Shown piece after piece: positions 18,429 to 27,590 of a DNA stretch of 64,000 nucleotides. The stretch comes from an uncultured Desulfobacterales bacterium (GTDB taxonomy: Bacteria > Desulfobacterota > Desulfobacteria > Desulfobacterales > JAHEIW01): assembly GCA_947259495.1 (NCBI GenBank), contig CAMYLV010000004.1:1-64000 (forward strand), read 5' to 3'. The position numbers and the translations under genes are program-made. Below the pieces are notes generated by a model. That model did no database searches and was not told the DNA's origin. It saw only the letters and a program-made list of their open reading frames with translations. Positions within the stretch are counted from its first letter, which is position 1; each line of letters opens with the position of its first letter.

Positions 18429-19052
18429 TAAGCCTTCTCCCGGAGCAACTTGCCAAATTCCTTAAACCCTGTCTCTCTCAGAGCCTATAGAGCATACAAA
18501 GACTGGCAAGAGCAATTTTGAATTAATCCACTTCAAAGATTAGCAGTCATAATGGAGTTGTATTGAAAGATCTCCAAATATCAAAATGAACGAGAATATT
18601 TCAGATAGAATCTGGATACATGAAACACACCAAGCAATCAATCAGTATTTCAGCATTTAAAATTTCGGTTAAACCAAGGCGTCATTGGTGCTCTCCAAAA
18701 GCTCGAAGAGCCTGAATGCATAATGCATCAGCTAATAGAACAGATTTTGGCTTGTTTAAAAGTGTAACATCCGTGCCTTATCGAATCTCGGTAATCCCCC
18801 CCCAAATTATTGCATAAATCATCCACAAACCTTAAATTGATGTTTAAGTTATAATTATATTTCATTGTAATTATCCAAAATAATTATTTCTTAAATTAAA
18901 CAATAAAAGGTTTTAAAACTTCAGACTGGAAAAATGTATTGACTATTAATAGATAGAATTATTAGTAGCCATAAGAGAATCCAGGCTGAAAAAAGCACGC
19001 ATCGAAATAAACATAAGAATACCGAAGAAAAGATTCACAGGGGAGGCAAGGC
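18429..19052. other. Intergenic region without a gene
   Basis: About 620 bases, strongly AT-rich toward 18830-19020. Possible promoter elements near 18939 (TTGACT) face the ketopantoate-reductase remnant but have no good -10. GGGGAGG just before 19053 is the ribosome site of that remnant. Nothing else seen. Confidence 0.35.
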
Positions 19053-19499
19053 ATGCAAGACAGCCGAATGGCCGTTGTGGGAATCGGGGCCACCGGAACG
19101 GTTTTGGCCGCGGTGCTTTTAAGCAAGTATCCCGACACATTTCTTATTGGCCGTAAACCGAATTTGGGCGAAAAGCTCAGGTTAAATGGAATTAGGGTCT
19201 CTGGAGAAATCGCTGATGCCTGCTTTCAGGAAGCCCTTGCAGTCGCCAAATCCATGGGCTATGACCTGGGTGAAAAATACCTCCAAGACGCGCTCGGGTA
19301 TCTGCAAAAGGTTGGCATCCATAAAGATTCGATGTGCAATGATATCGCAAACAAAACGCCAACCGAAATTGATTTTTTGGGTGCCAAAGTCGTCGCGTAT
19401 GCGCGCGCCAACGGTATTGCAACCCCATTTTACGTCGCGATGACCAACCTGGTTAAATCAGTTGAAAACAATTACTTGGATCATTGCGCGGATGGATAA
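19053..19499 (+). pseudogene. Ketopantoate reductase-like gene with large internal in-frame deletion
   Basis: The 148-residue product starts like a PanE Rossmann domain (MAVVGIGATGTVLAAVLL, then LIGRKPNLGEKLRLNG) but around residue 53 jumps directly to the last third of the ApbA C-terminal domain (EALAVAKSMGYDLG, IANKTPTEIDFLGAKVV, IATPFYVAM). Roughly 150 residues, including the rest of the NADP-binding domain and the catalytic lysine region, are absent, although the frame is preserved. It cannot be an active reductase as read. It overlaps an upstream in-frame extension of the acyl-CoA synthetase gene, whose real start is at 19544. Confidence 0.75.
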
Positions 19500-19543
19500 C
19501 CTCTGACGCGTATAAAGAGATTCTCAACATACAGGAGCGCTGT

Positions 19544-21091
19544 ATGATTCGATCAATGAATATTGCCTGGTGGGTGCAACGCTGGGCGGACCTGCATCCA
19601 AAGAAATGCGCCGTTATCTTCAAGGACGAAAAAATCACCTATTTCGAGCTGAATGATCGGGCCAACCGGGCCAGTTGTTGGCTGCAGTCTCTGGGAATCG
19701 AGAAGGGCGATCGCGTTGCCACTATGTTAAACAATTGCCCTGAGTTCATTGAACTTTTTTTAGCGTGTGCCCGGCTGGGCGCTATTTTTGTACCCCTCAA
19801 TTTTCGATTGGCTGCCACGGAACTGGAATATCTTCTGAAGAATTCCCGGCCGCGGTTGTTTGTATTCGGTCAGGAATTTACCGATATCGTCAAAAAGCTG
19901 GATGTTGAAAATACCAAACCGTCGGTTTTGCTGTCATCGGTTGGCAAAAAGCACGCTGATGCGGAGATTTTGGACTACATCACAGCGTCGGCTGCCTTCG
20001 ATAACCAGAAGCCTTTTTTAACGCGGTCCCTTGGCCCGGCGGACCCGGAAGAGCCTCAGGTCATCATGTATACGTCAGGTACCACCGGTCGGCCGAAGGG
20101 AGCTGTACTAAGTCACCGCAAGACATTTTTTAACTGTTTGAATGCCGACATTTTTTTCAAATTGCACTTTGATGACATCATGCTCGTCATTTTGCCTCTT
20201 TTTCATTCGGGCGGCCTTTTCATTCAAGCTGCGCCAACTATTTACAAGGGTGCCACCCTGGTTATCCATCCCAGATTTGATCCCGTAAAAGTGTATCAGG
20301 ACATCGAGCGCTACCGCGTTAGCAAATTTCTGGGCATTCCCACGGTATATCGTGCACTTGTCAAGGTTGATCCGCAAATAAGAGGTGATATGTCGTCCTT
20401 GAAAGTATGTGCCGGGGGAGGGGAGAAGACTACCCCTGAGCTGTTTGAACAGTGCCGGGAGGCCGGGCTGGCGTTTCGCCAGGTTATGGGTCAAACGGAG
20501 ACCTCGATATTGTTATGGGCATCGGAAGAAGACTCTTTTCGCAAGCCGGGCACAGTGGGCCGGCCGGTATTTCATGCTGAAGTCAATATTGTGGATAAGT
20601 ACGGCCGTGCCGTGCAACCCGGAGACGTCGGCGAGATCGTCGTGCGCGGTTCCATTATGATGAAAGAATACTGGCAGGATCCGGTCAGAACGGAAGAAAC
20701 CATCCGCAACGGAATGCTGTATACCGGTGATCTTGCCCGAATGGATGCAGACGGCTATTATTTTCTGGTGGACCGTGCCAGAGACATGTATATTACGGGC
20801 GGCGAAAACGTCTATCCCGCCGAGGTCGAGCGTATCTTAAGAGAACACTCTGAAATCGAAGATATTGCCGTGGTAGGGGTGCCCGACGAACGCTGGGGCG
20901 AAGTCGGCCAGGCCTTTGTTATTTGCCAAAAGGGGGCAGATCTCTGTGCTGAAGACATCATCGGTTTTTGCAGTAAACAAATGGCAAAGTTTAAATGTCC
21001 CAAAAAGGTTATATTTTGTGAAGAATTCCCCCGCACCTCCCTCGGCAAGGTTCGCAAAAGGGAGCTCATTAATAATAATCAGTTGATTTAA
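19544..21091 (+). CDS. AMP-forming acyl-CoA synthetase (class I adenylate-forming ligase)
   Basis: The 515-residue enzyme has the A3 phosphate loop YTSGTTGRPKGA (about residues 170-181), the MGQTE motif, A7/A8-like YTGDLARMDADGYYFLVDR and the C-terminal catalytic lysine region SLGKVRKRELI. It activates a carboxylic acid to an acyl-CoA; substrate unknown, but neighbouring regulon genes point to fatty or aromatic acid breakdown. The ATG at 19544 lies seven bases after AGGAG; an earlier in-frame start overlaps the ketopantoate-reductase remnant and is unlikely. Confidence 0.93.
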   Translation: MIRSMNIAWWVQRWADLHPKKCAVIFKDEKITYFELNDRANRASCWLQSLGIEKGDRVATMLNNCPEFIELFLACARLGAIFVPLNFRLAATELEYLLKNSRPRLFVFGQEFTDIVKKLDVENTKPSVLLSSVGKKHADAEILDYITASAAFDNQKPFLTRSLGPADPEEPQVIMYTSGTTGRPKGAVLSHRKTFFNCLNADIFFKLHFDDIMLVILPLFHSGGLFIQAAPTIYKGATLVIHPRFDPVKVYQDIERYRVSKFLGIPTVYRALVKVDPQIRGDMSSLKVCAGGGEKTTPELFEQCREAGLAFRQVMGQTETSILLWASEEDSFRKPGTVGRPVFHAEVNIVDKYGRAVQPGDVGEIVVRGSIMMKEYWQDPVRTEETIRNGMLYTGDLARMDADGYYFLVDRARDMYITGGENVYPAEVERILREHSEIEDIAVVGVPDERWGEVGQAFVICQKGADLCAEDIIGFCSKQMAKFKCPKKVIFCEEFPRTSLGKVRKRELINNNQLI

Positions 21092-21307
21092 ATGGGGTCA
21101 TAACCCATGGTTAATATCAACAATTCAAATTGATATTTTAAATAGGTATGGCTAAAAAAATTGAAAAATTCGATAGGTGCACAAGTGTTGCTCTGGTCGG
21201 CGGTAAATCAGGTGGATGGATATTACAATGTTGAATTGTGCGGGGTTCCCCATTAGAGGATCTGCATTTCAGCGAATGGTAATCGAAGAACCAAGGACGA
21301 TATAAAA

Positions 21308-21350
21308 AATCTGGCCTTTTAACCGGCTGTGCCGGCTAAAAGGCCAGATT
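21308..21350 (-). terminator. Strong Rho-independent terminator of the trpB2 operon
   Basis: Two 20-base arms (21308-21327 and 21331-21350) pair with one mismatch around a TGT loop. On the minus strand the stem is followed by TTTTTTATA, so it ends the trpB2/Cys-rich transcript. On the plus strand it lacks a T-tract but could still slow transcripts from the acyl-CoA synthetase. Confidence 0.85.
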
Positions 21351-21368
21351 AAATTGCTCACTATTGAT

Positions 21369-21656
21369 TTATTTATTTCTTTGCCGGGCCTGTTCAATCA
21401 GTTCAACCAGGCTGGTGACCTTCGGTTTGGGTTTGGCCGCCATCAAGCGGTTGAACTGATCCTCGGGCAATTTTTCCTTCAAATACTCTACGACGTCGAA
21501 GTATTCCCACCAGCAGTCCAGGATCTTAAAACAGGGATGTCGATTATCGTCACAGACCTCGCAGTATTCAAACGGCACAGGGTTGCCCAGTCGCGGGCAT
21601 CTCCGGATCAGTTTTTTGTTAGATTCTCCCATAAAGCTTTCAGGCAAACGACTCAA
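21369..21656 (-). CDS. Small Cys-rich protein following trpB2
   Basis: The product is up to 95 residues. Its centre has five cysteines in the order RRCPRLG, EYCEVCDD, HPCFKI and LDCWW, suggesting a metal or Fe-S site, and its C-terminus is a charged helix (LVELIEQARQRNK). The track start is a TTG at 21656, three bases after the trpB2 stop, with TAAGG upstream; an ATG at 21632 (MGESNKK) is the alternative. Tight coupling to trpB2 suggests a joint function. I know the type only as a conserved hypothetical protein. Confidence 0.7.
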   Translation of the reverse strand: MSRLPESFMGESNKKLIRRCPRLGNPVPFEYCEVCDDNRHPCFKILDCWWEYFDVVEYLKEKLPEDQFNRLMAAKPKPKVTSLVELIEQARQRNK

Positions 21657-21659
21657 GCC

Positions 21660-23033
21660 TTAACGGCTTTTGATAAGTTCCGGCTTGGGATATTGCTCCA
21701 GAATTTTTTCCGCTTCTTCGATTTCTTTGGCCGGATACTCATAATTCGTCAAATTGCCCGCCAGGAACTGCTCATAAGCACCCAGGTCAATCAATCCGTG
21801 GCCGCTGAAATTAAACAGAATAACCTTTTCTTTGCCTTCTTCTTTTGCTTTCTTGGCTTCATCTACCACACAGGCCAGCGCATGGTTGGTTTCCGGAGCA
21901 GATATGAAGCCTTCTGTCCTGGCAACCAGCATCCCGGCTTCATAGGTGGCCAATTGCGGATACGCCCTCGGCTCTAAAATCCCCTCGGTGATTAACTGGC
22001 TTACCTGAGGAGCCATTCCATGATAACGCAGCCCACCGGCGTGGAAAGGCGGTGGCACAAAGGTGTGGCCCAGGCTGTGCATCGGCAGCAGCGGCGTCAT
22101 GCCAATGGTATCTCCATGGTCATAGGCAAATGGCGCCCGGGTCATGGTGGGGCAGGCGGCCGGTTCAACCGGATGAATCGCGATTTCCTTGCCGTTGAAT
22201 TTATCAAAGACAAACGGGAAGGCCAATCCGGCAAAATTGCTGCCGCCGCCGGCGCATCCAATGACGACATCCGGATACTCGTTTATTTTTTCCATCTGTT
22301 TTTTGGCTTCCAGGCCGATTACCGTCTGATGCATCATTACATGATTGAGAACGCTTCCTAAAGAATAGCGGGTTTCGCCGGACGCATCGGTCACCGCCGC
22401 CTCAATGGCTTCACTGATGGCAATTCCCAGGCTGCCGGGTGTGTCCGGATGCTGTTCGAGAATTTGCTGCCCGGCTTTGGTCTCGGTGCTGGGGCTGGCC
22501 ACACAGTGTGCTCCCCAGACGGCCATCATGGTTTTGCGATAGGGTTTCTGATCGAAACTGATGCGGACCATAAAAACCTTGCATTCGAGTCCGAATTGGG
22601 AACAGGCAAAGGCCAGGGCGCTGCCCCACTGGCCGGCGCCGGTTTCGGTGGTTAAACGTTTGATGCCGAATTCCTTGTTATAATAAGCCTGGGGTACGGC
22701 CGTATTGGGCTTGTGGCTTCCGGGAGGACTGACACCTTCGTATTTATAATAAATTCTGGCCGGTGTTTCCAGGGCTTTTTCAAGAGCGTAGGCTCTAACC
22801 AGAGGGCTGGGACGCCAGATATTGTATACGCGCAGAACTTCTTCGGGAATATCGATCCATCTTTCCGGGCTGACTTCCTGCTCGATCAGATTCATCGGAA
22901 AAACCGGTGCCAGCATATCCGGCGTTACCGGGCCGTCTGGTCCCATCGGGGGGTTCATTTTTATGTCCGCATTAATATTATACCATTGACGGGGTATTTC
23001 ATCTTCTGTAAGAAATATCTTTTTTTTCTCCAT
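21660..23033 (-). CDS. trpB: Tryptophan synthase beta-like protein, TrpB2 type
   Basis: The 457-residue protein is the long TrpB2 form with an extended N-terminus ([24 protein letters not shown]). Visible are the PLP lysine in [10 protein letters not shown], the PLP phosphate loop [11 protein letters not shown] and [13 protein letters not shown]. TrpB2 makes tryptophan from serine and indole, often without TrpA. It is not in a trp operon here; it sits beside serC, which makes the serine precursor, across a shared palindromic operator, and indolepyruvate oxidoreductase lies elsewhere in the window, so indole salvage is a reasonable inference. The ATG at 23033 follows GGAGGG; 14 extra upstream codons are unlikely. 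Confidence 0.92.
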   Translation of the reverse strand: MEKKKIFLTEDEIPRQWYNINADIKMNPPMGPDGPVTPDMLAPVFPMNLIEQEVSPERWIDIPEEVLRVYNIWRPSPLVRAYALEKALETPARIYYKYEGVSPPGSHKPNTAVPQAYYNKEFGIKRLTTETGAGQWGSALAFACSQFGLECKVFMVRISFDQKPYRKTMMAVWGAHCVASPSTETKAGQQILEQHPDTPGSLGIAISEAIEAAVTDASGETRYSLGSVLNHVMMHQTVIGLEAKKQMEKINEYPDVVIGCAGGGSNFAGLAFPFVFDKFNGKEIAIHPVEPAACPTMTRAPFAYDHGDTIGMTPLLPMHSLGHTFVPPPFHAGGLRYHGMAPQVSQLITEGILEPRAYPQLATYEAGMLVARTEGFISAPETNHALACVVDEAKKAKEEGKEKVILFNFSGHGLIDLGAYEQFLAGNLTNYEYPAKEIEEAEKILEQYPKPELIKSR

Positions 23034-23150
23034 AACACCCTCCTTGTTGATTGGTTGACGGTCAGGGGTTGACACAGCTTAAGAATTTACGGGATATCAA
23101 ATTGCAGAAAAAATATCCGATTACGTTTTCTGAAATGCGTTCATTTGCTG

Positions 23151-23193
23151 GCTTGACTTCATCCTGTATACGGTATACAAAATTTAGTCAAGC
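23151..23193. promoter_or_regulatory. Palindromic operator and promoter between trpB2 and serC (GTATAC regulon site 1)
   Basis: The core TGTATACGGTATACA (23165-23179) is a perfect palindrome about one central base. Outer arms GCTTGACT (23151-23158) and AGTCAAGC (23186-23193) are symmetric about the same centre, 23172. On the plus strand TTGACT plus 17 bases reaches TACAAA (23176-23181), a promoter for serC; the minus-strand arrangement faces trpB2 with a poorer -10. The operator lies between -35 and -10, so a bound repressor would block both. Confidence 0.75.
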
Positions 23194-23363
23194 AAATAAT
23201 TCTTTGTAAAAATTCACAAATCACGCTCAATCAAAGGCTATACCGGGAATCCAAAAACCTGTATGGTCGGCAAATTATCCGCATCTTGAAGCAACCGGAA
23301 AAATTCTAAAAATCTTTTAAGCGCTCTAAATGGATGGGCATTTAATCAGAGGGGAGACGGAAT

Positions 23364-24452
23364 ATGCCAACTCGAATTTTTAATTTTTCTGCCGGTCCAT
23401 GCACCCTGCCGCTTTCGGCCCTCCAAAAAGCCCAGGCCGAGTTCGTCGATTACCAGGGTGCGGGTATGTCCCTGATCGAAATGAGTCACCGGGGCAAACA
23501 CTACGATACCGTGCATTATGAAGCCATCGCCGGCATCCGGGAAGTACTGGCCGTCCCGGACAGTCACGACATTTTATTCATCCAGGGCGGCGCCACCCTG
23601 CAATTTGGAATGGTGCCGTTGAACCTGATGACCGGAGACAAAACCGCAGAATTTCTCAATACCGGAACCTGGGTCAAGAAGGCGATTGTCGATGCTGAGA
23701 AACTGGGTCCGACCCGTATTCTTTGGACCGGTGAGACTGAAAATTTTACGCGCATGCCCGCAAATGACGAATATCAGGTGGGAGATAACGCGGCCTACGT
23801 TTACATTTGCGGTAACGAGACCATCGGCGGGATAGAGTATCACGCGTATCCGGACAGCGGTGCGGTACCGCTGGTGGCGGACATGTCGTCACACGTCATG
23901 TCGCGTCCGATCGAATGGCGTAAACTCGACCTGGCCTTTGCCGGTGCCCAGAAAAATCTGGGTCCTGCCGGTCTGGCGCTGGTCATCATCCATAAGACAC
24001 TTTTGGAAAAGTGCAGAGACGACTTGCCGGCCTATCTGTCCTACAAGACCCACGCCGCCAAAGACTCGCTGTACAACACGCCGCCGGTGTTTGCCATCTA
24101 CATGATGAAACTCACCGTCGACTGGGTTCAGTTTCAGGGCGGACTGGCCGAAATGGAAAAAAGAGCCCTGGCACGCTCCGGGGCGCTTTATGACACCATC
24201 GACCGCTCTGACGGTTGGTATCGCTGCCCGGTGGACAGGGCTTCCCGCTCCCGAATGAATGTCTGCTTTCGCCTGCCGACGGAAGAACTGGAGGCAAAAT
24301 TCATCGCCGAAGCCCTCGAGGCTAATTTCTCGGGACTTAAAGGCCACCGCTCGGTAGGCGGCTGCCGGGCGTCAATGTACAATGCCATGCCGCTTGAAGG
24401 TGCTGAAAAGTTGGCTGAGTTTATGCGGGGATTTAAGCAGATAAACGCTTAA
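23364..24452 (+). CDS. serC: Phosphoserine aminotransferase
   Basis: The 362-residue PLP enzyme converts 3-phosphohydroxypyruvate and glutamate to phosphoserine, the second step of serine synthesis. Family blocks are clear: NFSAGPCTLPLSAL at the start, MSLIEMSHRG, IQGGATLQF, the PLP lysine in FAGAQKNLGPAG, and the C-terminal GHRSVGGCRASMYNAMP. Length is normal. GAGGGGAG precedes the ATG at 23364. serA lies 27 kb away but under the same type of GTATAC operator, suggesting joint control. Confidence 0.96.
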   Translation: MPTRIFNFSAGPCTLPLSALQKAQAEFVDYQGAGMSLIEMSHRGKHYDTVHYEAIAGIREVLAVPDSHDILFIQGGATLQFGMVPLNLMTGDKTAEFLNTGTWVKKAIVDAEKLGPTRILWTGETENFTRMPANDEYQVGDNAAYVYICGNETIGGIEYHAYPDSGAVPLVADMSSHVMSRPIEWRKLDLAFAGAQKNLGPAGLALVIIHKTLLEKCRDDLPAYLSYKTHAAKDSLYNTPPVFAIYMMKLTVDWVQFQGGLAEMEKRALARSGALYDTIDRSDGWYRCPVDRASRSRMNVCFRLPTEELEAKFIAEALEANFSGLKGHRSVGGCRASMYNAMPLEGAEKLAEFMRGFKQINA

Positions 24453-24454
24453 AT

Positions 24455-24485
24455 CAGGTGTCCCGTCTTCGGCGGAACACCTGAA
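24455..24485 (+). terminator. Hairpin after serC, probable terminator
   Basis: Twelve-base arms (24455-24466 and 24474-24485) pair with one mismatch around a TCTTCGG loop, right after the serC stop. The following AACCTTCT is a poor T-tract, so efficiency is uncertain. It separates serC from the convergent ThiF-like gene. Confidence 0.6.
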
Positions 24486-24514
24486 ACCTTCTAATAGCTA
24501 TTGTGGATCAGAGG

Positions 24515-25618
24515 CTAATGAATGTCAGGCAAGATATCGGCAGGCAGGCCGAGACTGTCGACTATGAGAGACCGGTAGATTTCAAACACCTTTTCTTTGA
24601 TCTCTTCTTTTGTGGCGGGCGGGGTCTGAGCGATCATAATGCCGCTTTTGAGGATACAGGCCTGAATGTCTTTGGATGGATTAAAAGTGGTGCCAAGCTT
24701 TCCGGCTGATTGAATCGGAAATTGCTTTTTCATTAAAAGCTTGCGTAATTTACGCGGGTCAATACTGATTCTGCGGTTGGGAGACAGGACAAAGTTCCTA
24801 CGCCCGTCCCTGGCGCAGGTTTCTTCAAACAGACGATCTGTTATTTCATCCGGCGGGCCATCAGGATTTACCCCGCACACCCTGCAGCTGTCCACGGATT
24901 GCATTTCCAGGATATTGAATTCAAATTCTCTGAGATCGATGTAGAGCAATTTGTTGAATAATTTAGGCTCCTTTCCGATTAAAAGCCTGAGCGCTTCTGA
25001 AACCTGCACCGATGAAACCATACCGATGACCGACGGATGCACGCCCACCACCCCGCAGACCGGCAGATCCTCATCCTTGAGTCCGGGCATAAAGCATTCC
25101 AGGCAAAACGTCTGTCCGGGTAATAAAGTTGAGGCATTGCCAAAAGCTTCTATGGCCGCGCCAAAAACATAGGGAATTTTGAGTCGGTTGCAGATGCGGT
25201 TCACCAGATATCGAGGCTCCGGTCGATCCAGCCCGTCCATCACCACGTCCATCCCGCCGATGAGTTCCTCGGCGTTGATTGAATTCAAGGACTCGGGAAT
25301 GGCTTCAATCTTAACATCGGGATTGAGTCGATTTAATTTTTGTTGGGCAATCTCGACCTTCGGCAGACCGACGCAATCGGCATCGTAAAGATGCTGCCGG
25401 TGAAGGTCGGAGCGGGAAACAATATCCCGGTCCACAATGCGCAAATACCCGATGCCCATGCCGACAAGCTGTGTGGCAATCGGCGAACCCAGGCCGCCTA
25501 CGCCGATCAGGCATGCTCTGGCATTGCGCAGTTTGAGCTGCCCATCGTAACCGATGTCGGCCAGCACTATCTGGCGTGAATAGGTTTCCAGTTCTTTATC
25601 GGTGAGTTCTTTGGGCAT
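24515..25618 (-). CDS. E1-like activating enzyme (ThiF/MoeB/HesA family) with C-terminal extension
   Basis: The 367-residue protein has the ThiF fold: the opening YSRQIVLADIGYDGQLKLRN, nucleotide loop CLIGVGGLGSPIATQL, the adenylation Asp region DGLDRPEPRYLVN, and a zinc site formed by CLEC and CRVC. Such enzymes adenylate the C-terminus of a sulfur carrier or a peptide. After about residue 250 comes a roughly 115-residue tail with no motif known to me. No ThiS/MoaD-like carrier is adjacent, but a 32-residue peptide gene lies 313 bases upstream on the same strand. AAGG lies close before the ATG at 25618. Confidence 0.88.
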   Translation of the reverse strand: MPKELTDKELETYSRQIVLADIGYDGQLKLRNARACLIGVGGLGSPIATQLVGMGIGYLRIVDRDIVSRSDLHRQHLYDADCVGLPKVEIAQQKLNRLNPDVKIEAIPESLNSINAEELIGGMDVVMDGLDRPEPRYLVNRICNRLKIPYVFGAAIEAFGNASTLLPGQTFCLECFMPGLKDEDLPVCGVVGVHPSVIGMVSSVQVSEALRLLIGKEPKLFNKLLYIDLREFEFNILEMQSVDSCRVCGVNPDGPPDEITDRLFEETCARDGRRNFVLSPNRRISIDPRKLRKLLMKKQFPIQSAGKLGTTFNPSKDIQACILKSGIMIAQTPPATKEEIKEKVFEIYRSLIVDSLGLPADILPDIH

Positions 25619-26340
25619 TTACGCCTTTAAGCGAAGTATTAGTTTGTGGATTATTTTTGGCCCTATGCAACATACCATCAATTAACAAAAAAGCGTAAAT
25701 AGTTTAAAATAGGTTAAGAAAGGTGACTTTGATCCGGTTCGATCTCATCCTTGATACAAAACCCTTATTAAAACGCTTAAGATGCGTGAAAAAGCTGCCC
25801 CTGCTTAGTTTTATTGCTTTCTTATCTGGTTTACCCGAATAAAAATATAGTTAAAGTAATACTTAATAAATATACTACTAATTTATTGTAATTGTATAAT
25901 AAAATATTTAAAATATAAGTTCCCTGCCAACCTATTTACTTTCTATTTGAACATCAACATTCGTTCCATTTGACGTCACATTTTCCACCGTGCTGACATT
26001 TACGCCATTTAAGATTTTATCTTCTGACATCGCTGTACCTCCTTTTTAAGCAAATACGATAAGCGTAAGCAATCTGAAACTTTTCCCATGGTTTAGAGAT
26101 TTATGATCTTAAATAAAACATACTGGAGAGAAATGCCGAAAACCTTTGCGCTAGGTCTCTGTGTTCAGAACATGATTCAAGATTCGAATGAAGGTCCTAC
26201 TGATGAACAATGGCAAGAAAGGCCAGGAGCAGGTAAGATTAAATAACCTGTCGGAAGATAAAATACAGGACCTAATGGAAAAAGGGTATGTATAAAATAT
26301 CCAAAGTCAATATAGATGTTTCACATGTTGTTGAAATTAA
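25619..26340. other. AT-rich region with one well-marked peptide gene and two doubtful tiny frames
   Basis: No long gene. The minus strand holds the 32-codon gene at 25932-26030. The plus strand has two short overlapping frames, 26133-26246 (37 codons, GGAGAG upstream) and 26203-26295 (30 codons, ending LSEDKIQDLMEKGYV), neither well supported. 25840-25930 is extremely AT-rich and may hold the ThiF-gene promoter. Confidence 0.4.
25932..26030 (-). CDS. Short peptide gene (32 residues) with strong ribosome site
   Basis: An ATG at 26030 sits six bases after a perfect AAGGAGGT and opens 32 codons: MSEDKILNGVNV, STVENVTSNG, TNVDVQIESK. The peptide is hydrophilic and contains two similar phrases, NGVNV and NGTNV. 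It lies 313 bases upstream of the ThiF-like gene on the same strand, so it could be that enzyme's substrate peptide. Alternatively its start resembles the opening of OsmC-like proteins (MS-KI-NGVNV), so it might be a leftover N-terminus. Translation is likely, function unknown. Confidence 0.5.
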   Translation of the reverse strand: MSEDKILNGVNVSTVENVTSNGTNVDVQIESK

Positions 26341-26664
26341 TCAGCGAAGAAGAATCTGTAACAAAGTTAATCTGGAACGGCCCGATATTTTTTGAATCTC
26401 CAAAAAATTGAGTCTCGTTTTCCAGTATGAGTTGGACTTTGTCCCAAAAAGAGGTCCGAGAATATCGAGCATCATTTCATCGATTTTTTCTGAATCAATC
26501 TCCGCTGCATTCAAAGAGGATGTCTCCCAACCATCGTCAATTACCTCAGGCTGCTGGTATGTATATTCACGCTGCGGCAGGCCATAGGTGTTGACCCTTG
26601 GTGACCAGCGGCTGCAGGAGGTGGCCAATAAAATTAAAATGAGAAAAAAAGCCAGAGTTCTCAT
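26341..26664 (-). CDS. Small lipoprotein of unknown function
   Basis: The 107-residue product has a lipoprotein signal peptide with lipobox LATSC (cysteine about residue 17). The mature part is polar with no recognised domain. AAGGAGGG precedes the ATG at 26664. It lies 48 bases downstream of the HAD-like gene on the same strand, so the two may be one operon. Confidence 0.7.
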   Translation of the reverse strand: MRTLAFFLILILLATSCSRWSPRVNTYGLPQREYTYQQPEVIDDGWETSSLNAAEIDSEKIDEMMLDILGPLFGTKSNSYWKTRLNFLEIQKISGRSRLTLLQILLR

Positions 26665-26712
26665 TTCATCCCTCCTTATTTGAAACGATTCATTAGGGTA
26701 TAGCGTCTAACA

Positions 26713-27468
26713 TCATAATATATCTTCAATTATGGGAACCAAATCCATAAAGTTTACCCGCATTTCTTTGCTTACATCTTTAGCTTCACCATCTGCATAG
26801 GAAAGTCCAAATTGGGCATTAATCGCAATTTTTTTTTGCTCGCAATATCTTTTAAGGGATGTTTTGGTCATGTTTGCGATCAAAAAAGCATCGATTCCAG
26901 CACCCCATTCAAAATGGGGCCCGTCACCGCCGCTGTCTCCCATTAAAATGATTTTGTTGGTAGCAATATTAAATGAGCGCACCGCCGCTTCTGTGTTTTT
27001 GGCTTTATCTTCGATTTCAAAAAGATCGAAGATATTATCGGGATCGGTACGCCGGTGAGCAAAACGGATCATCGGATGAGCAGATAACACCGGAAGTGGC
27101 GGCAAGCGGCCGCTGGCAAAAATTTGCTGGAAATAGCCTATCATTCCCGTGGTGTTAACCATAAACAGGATGTCGTTGCCCAAACACCACTCGATTAGCT
27201 CGGGTACGCCTTTATAGGTGATAAAGGAGGCATTCAAGTATGCTTCCATCTGCTTTTGTATTATAGGGCCCGGCAACAGCTGCTGAATCTGCCGGGCGGC
27301 ATCGCCCAGAGTAATGACGTTGCCGGTGTAATTTTTAAAAACTGTTTTTAGATCGCGGTCTAATTTCGGATAGTTAAATGAAATAAAATCAAAAGGGCCA
27401 CAAGGCGCCAGACACTGATTCCAGTCCGACGAAATTAGGGCTTTGTATTTTTTATTTTTGGAATTCAT
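26713..27468 (-). CDS. HAD-superfamily-like protein
   Basis: The 251-residue protein has a degenerate HAD motif I, ISSDWNQCLAP (residues 12-22), with the nucleophile Asp present but the second Asp replaced by Asn, and a good motif IV, IILMGDSGGDGPHFEWG (about 178-194). A helical cap lies between (GVPELIEWCLGNDILFMVNTTG is motif-II-like). A phosphatase or phosphonatase-like role is possible, though the DxN change argues for altered chemistry. It is divergent from the DUF885 gene. Ribosome site before the ATG at 27468 is weak. Confidence 0.65.
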   Translation of the reverse strand: MNSKNKKYKALISSDWNQCLAPCGPFDFISFNYPKLDRDLKTVFKNYTGNVITLGDAARQIQQLLPGPIIQKQMEAYLNASFITYKGVPELIEWCLGNDILFMVNTTGMIGYFQQIFASGRLPPLPVLSAHPMIRFAHRRTDPDNIFDLFEIEDKAKNTEAAVRSFNIATNKIILMGDSGGDGPHFEWGAGIDAFLIANMTKTSLKRYCEQKKIAINAQFGLSYADGEAKDVSKEMRVNFMDLVPIIEDIL

Positions 27469-27590
27469 TCAATAGTTTTTAGCGATTCGTGTCAGTAAAA
27501 GCAAGGTGCAATTCGGCGTTTGATTTTTGACTTTATGCAGCAAATGTGTGATTTTATCTTAAATGATTCATTTTAAAATGGGTGTTAATC

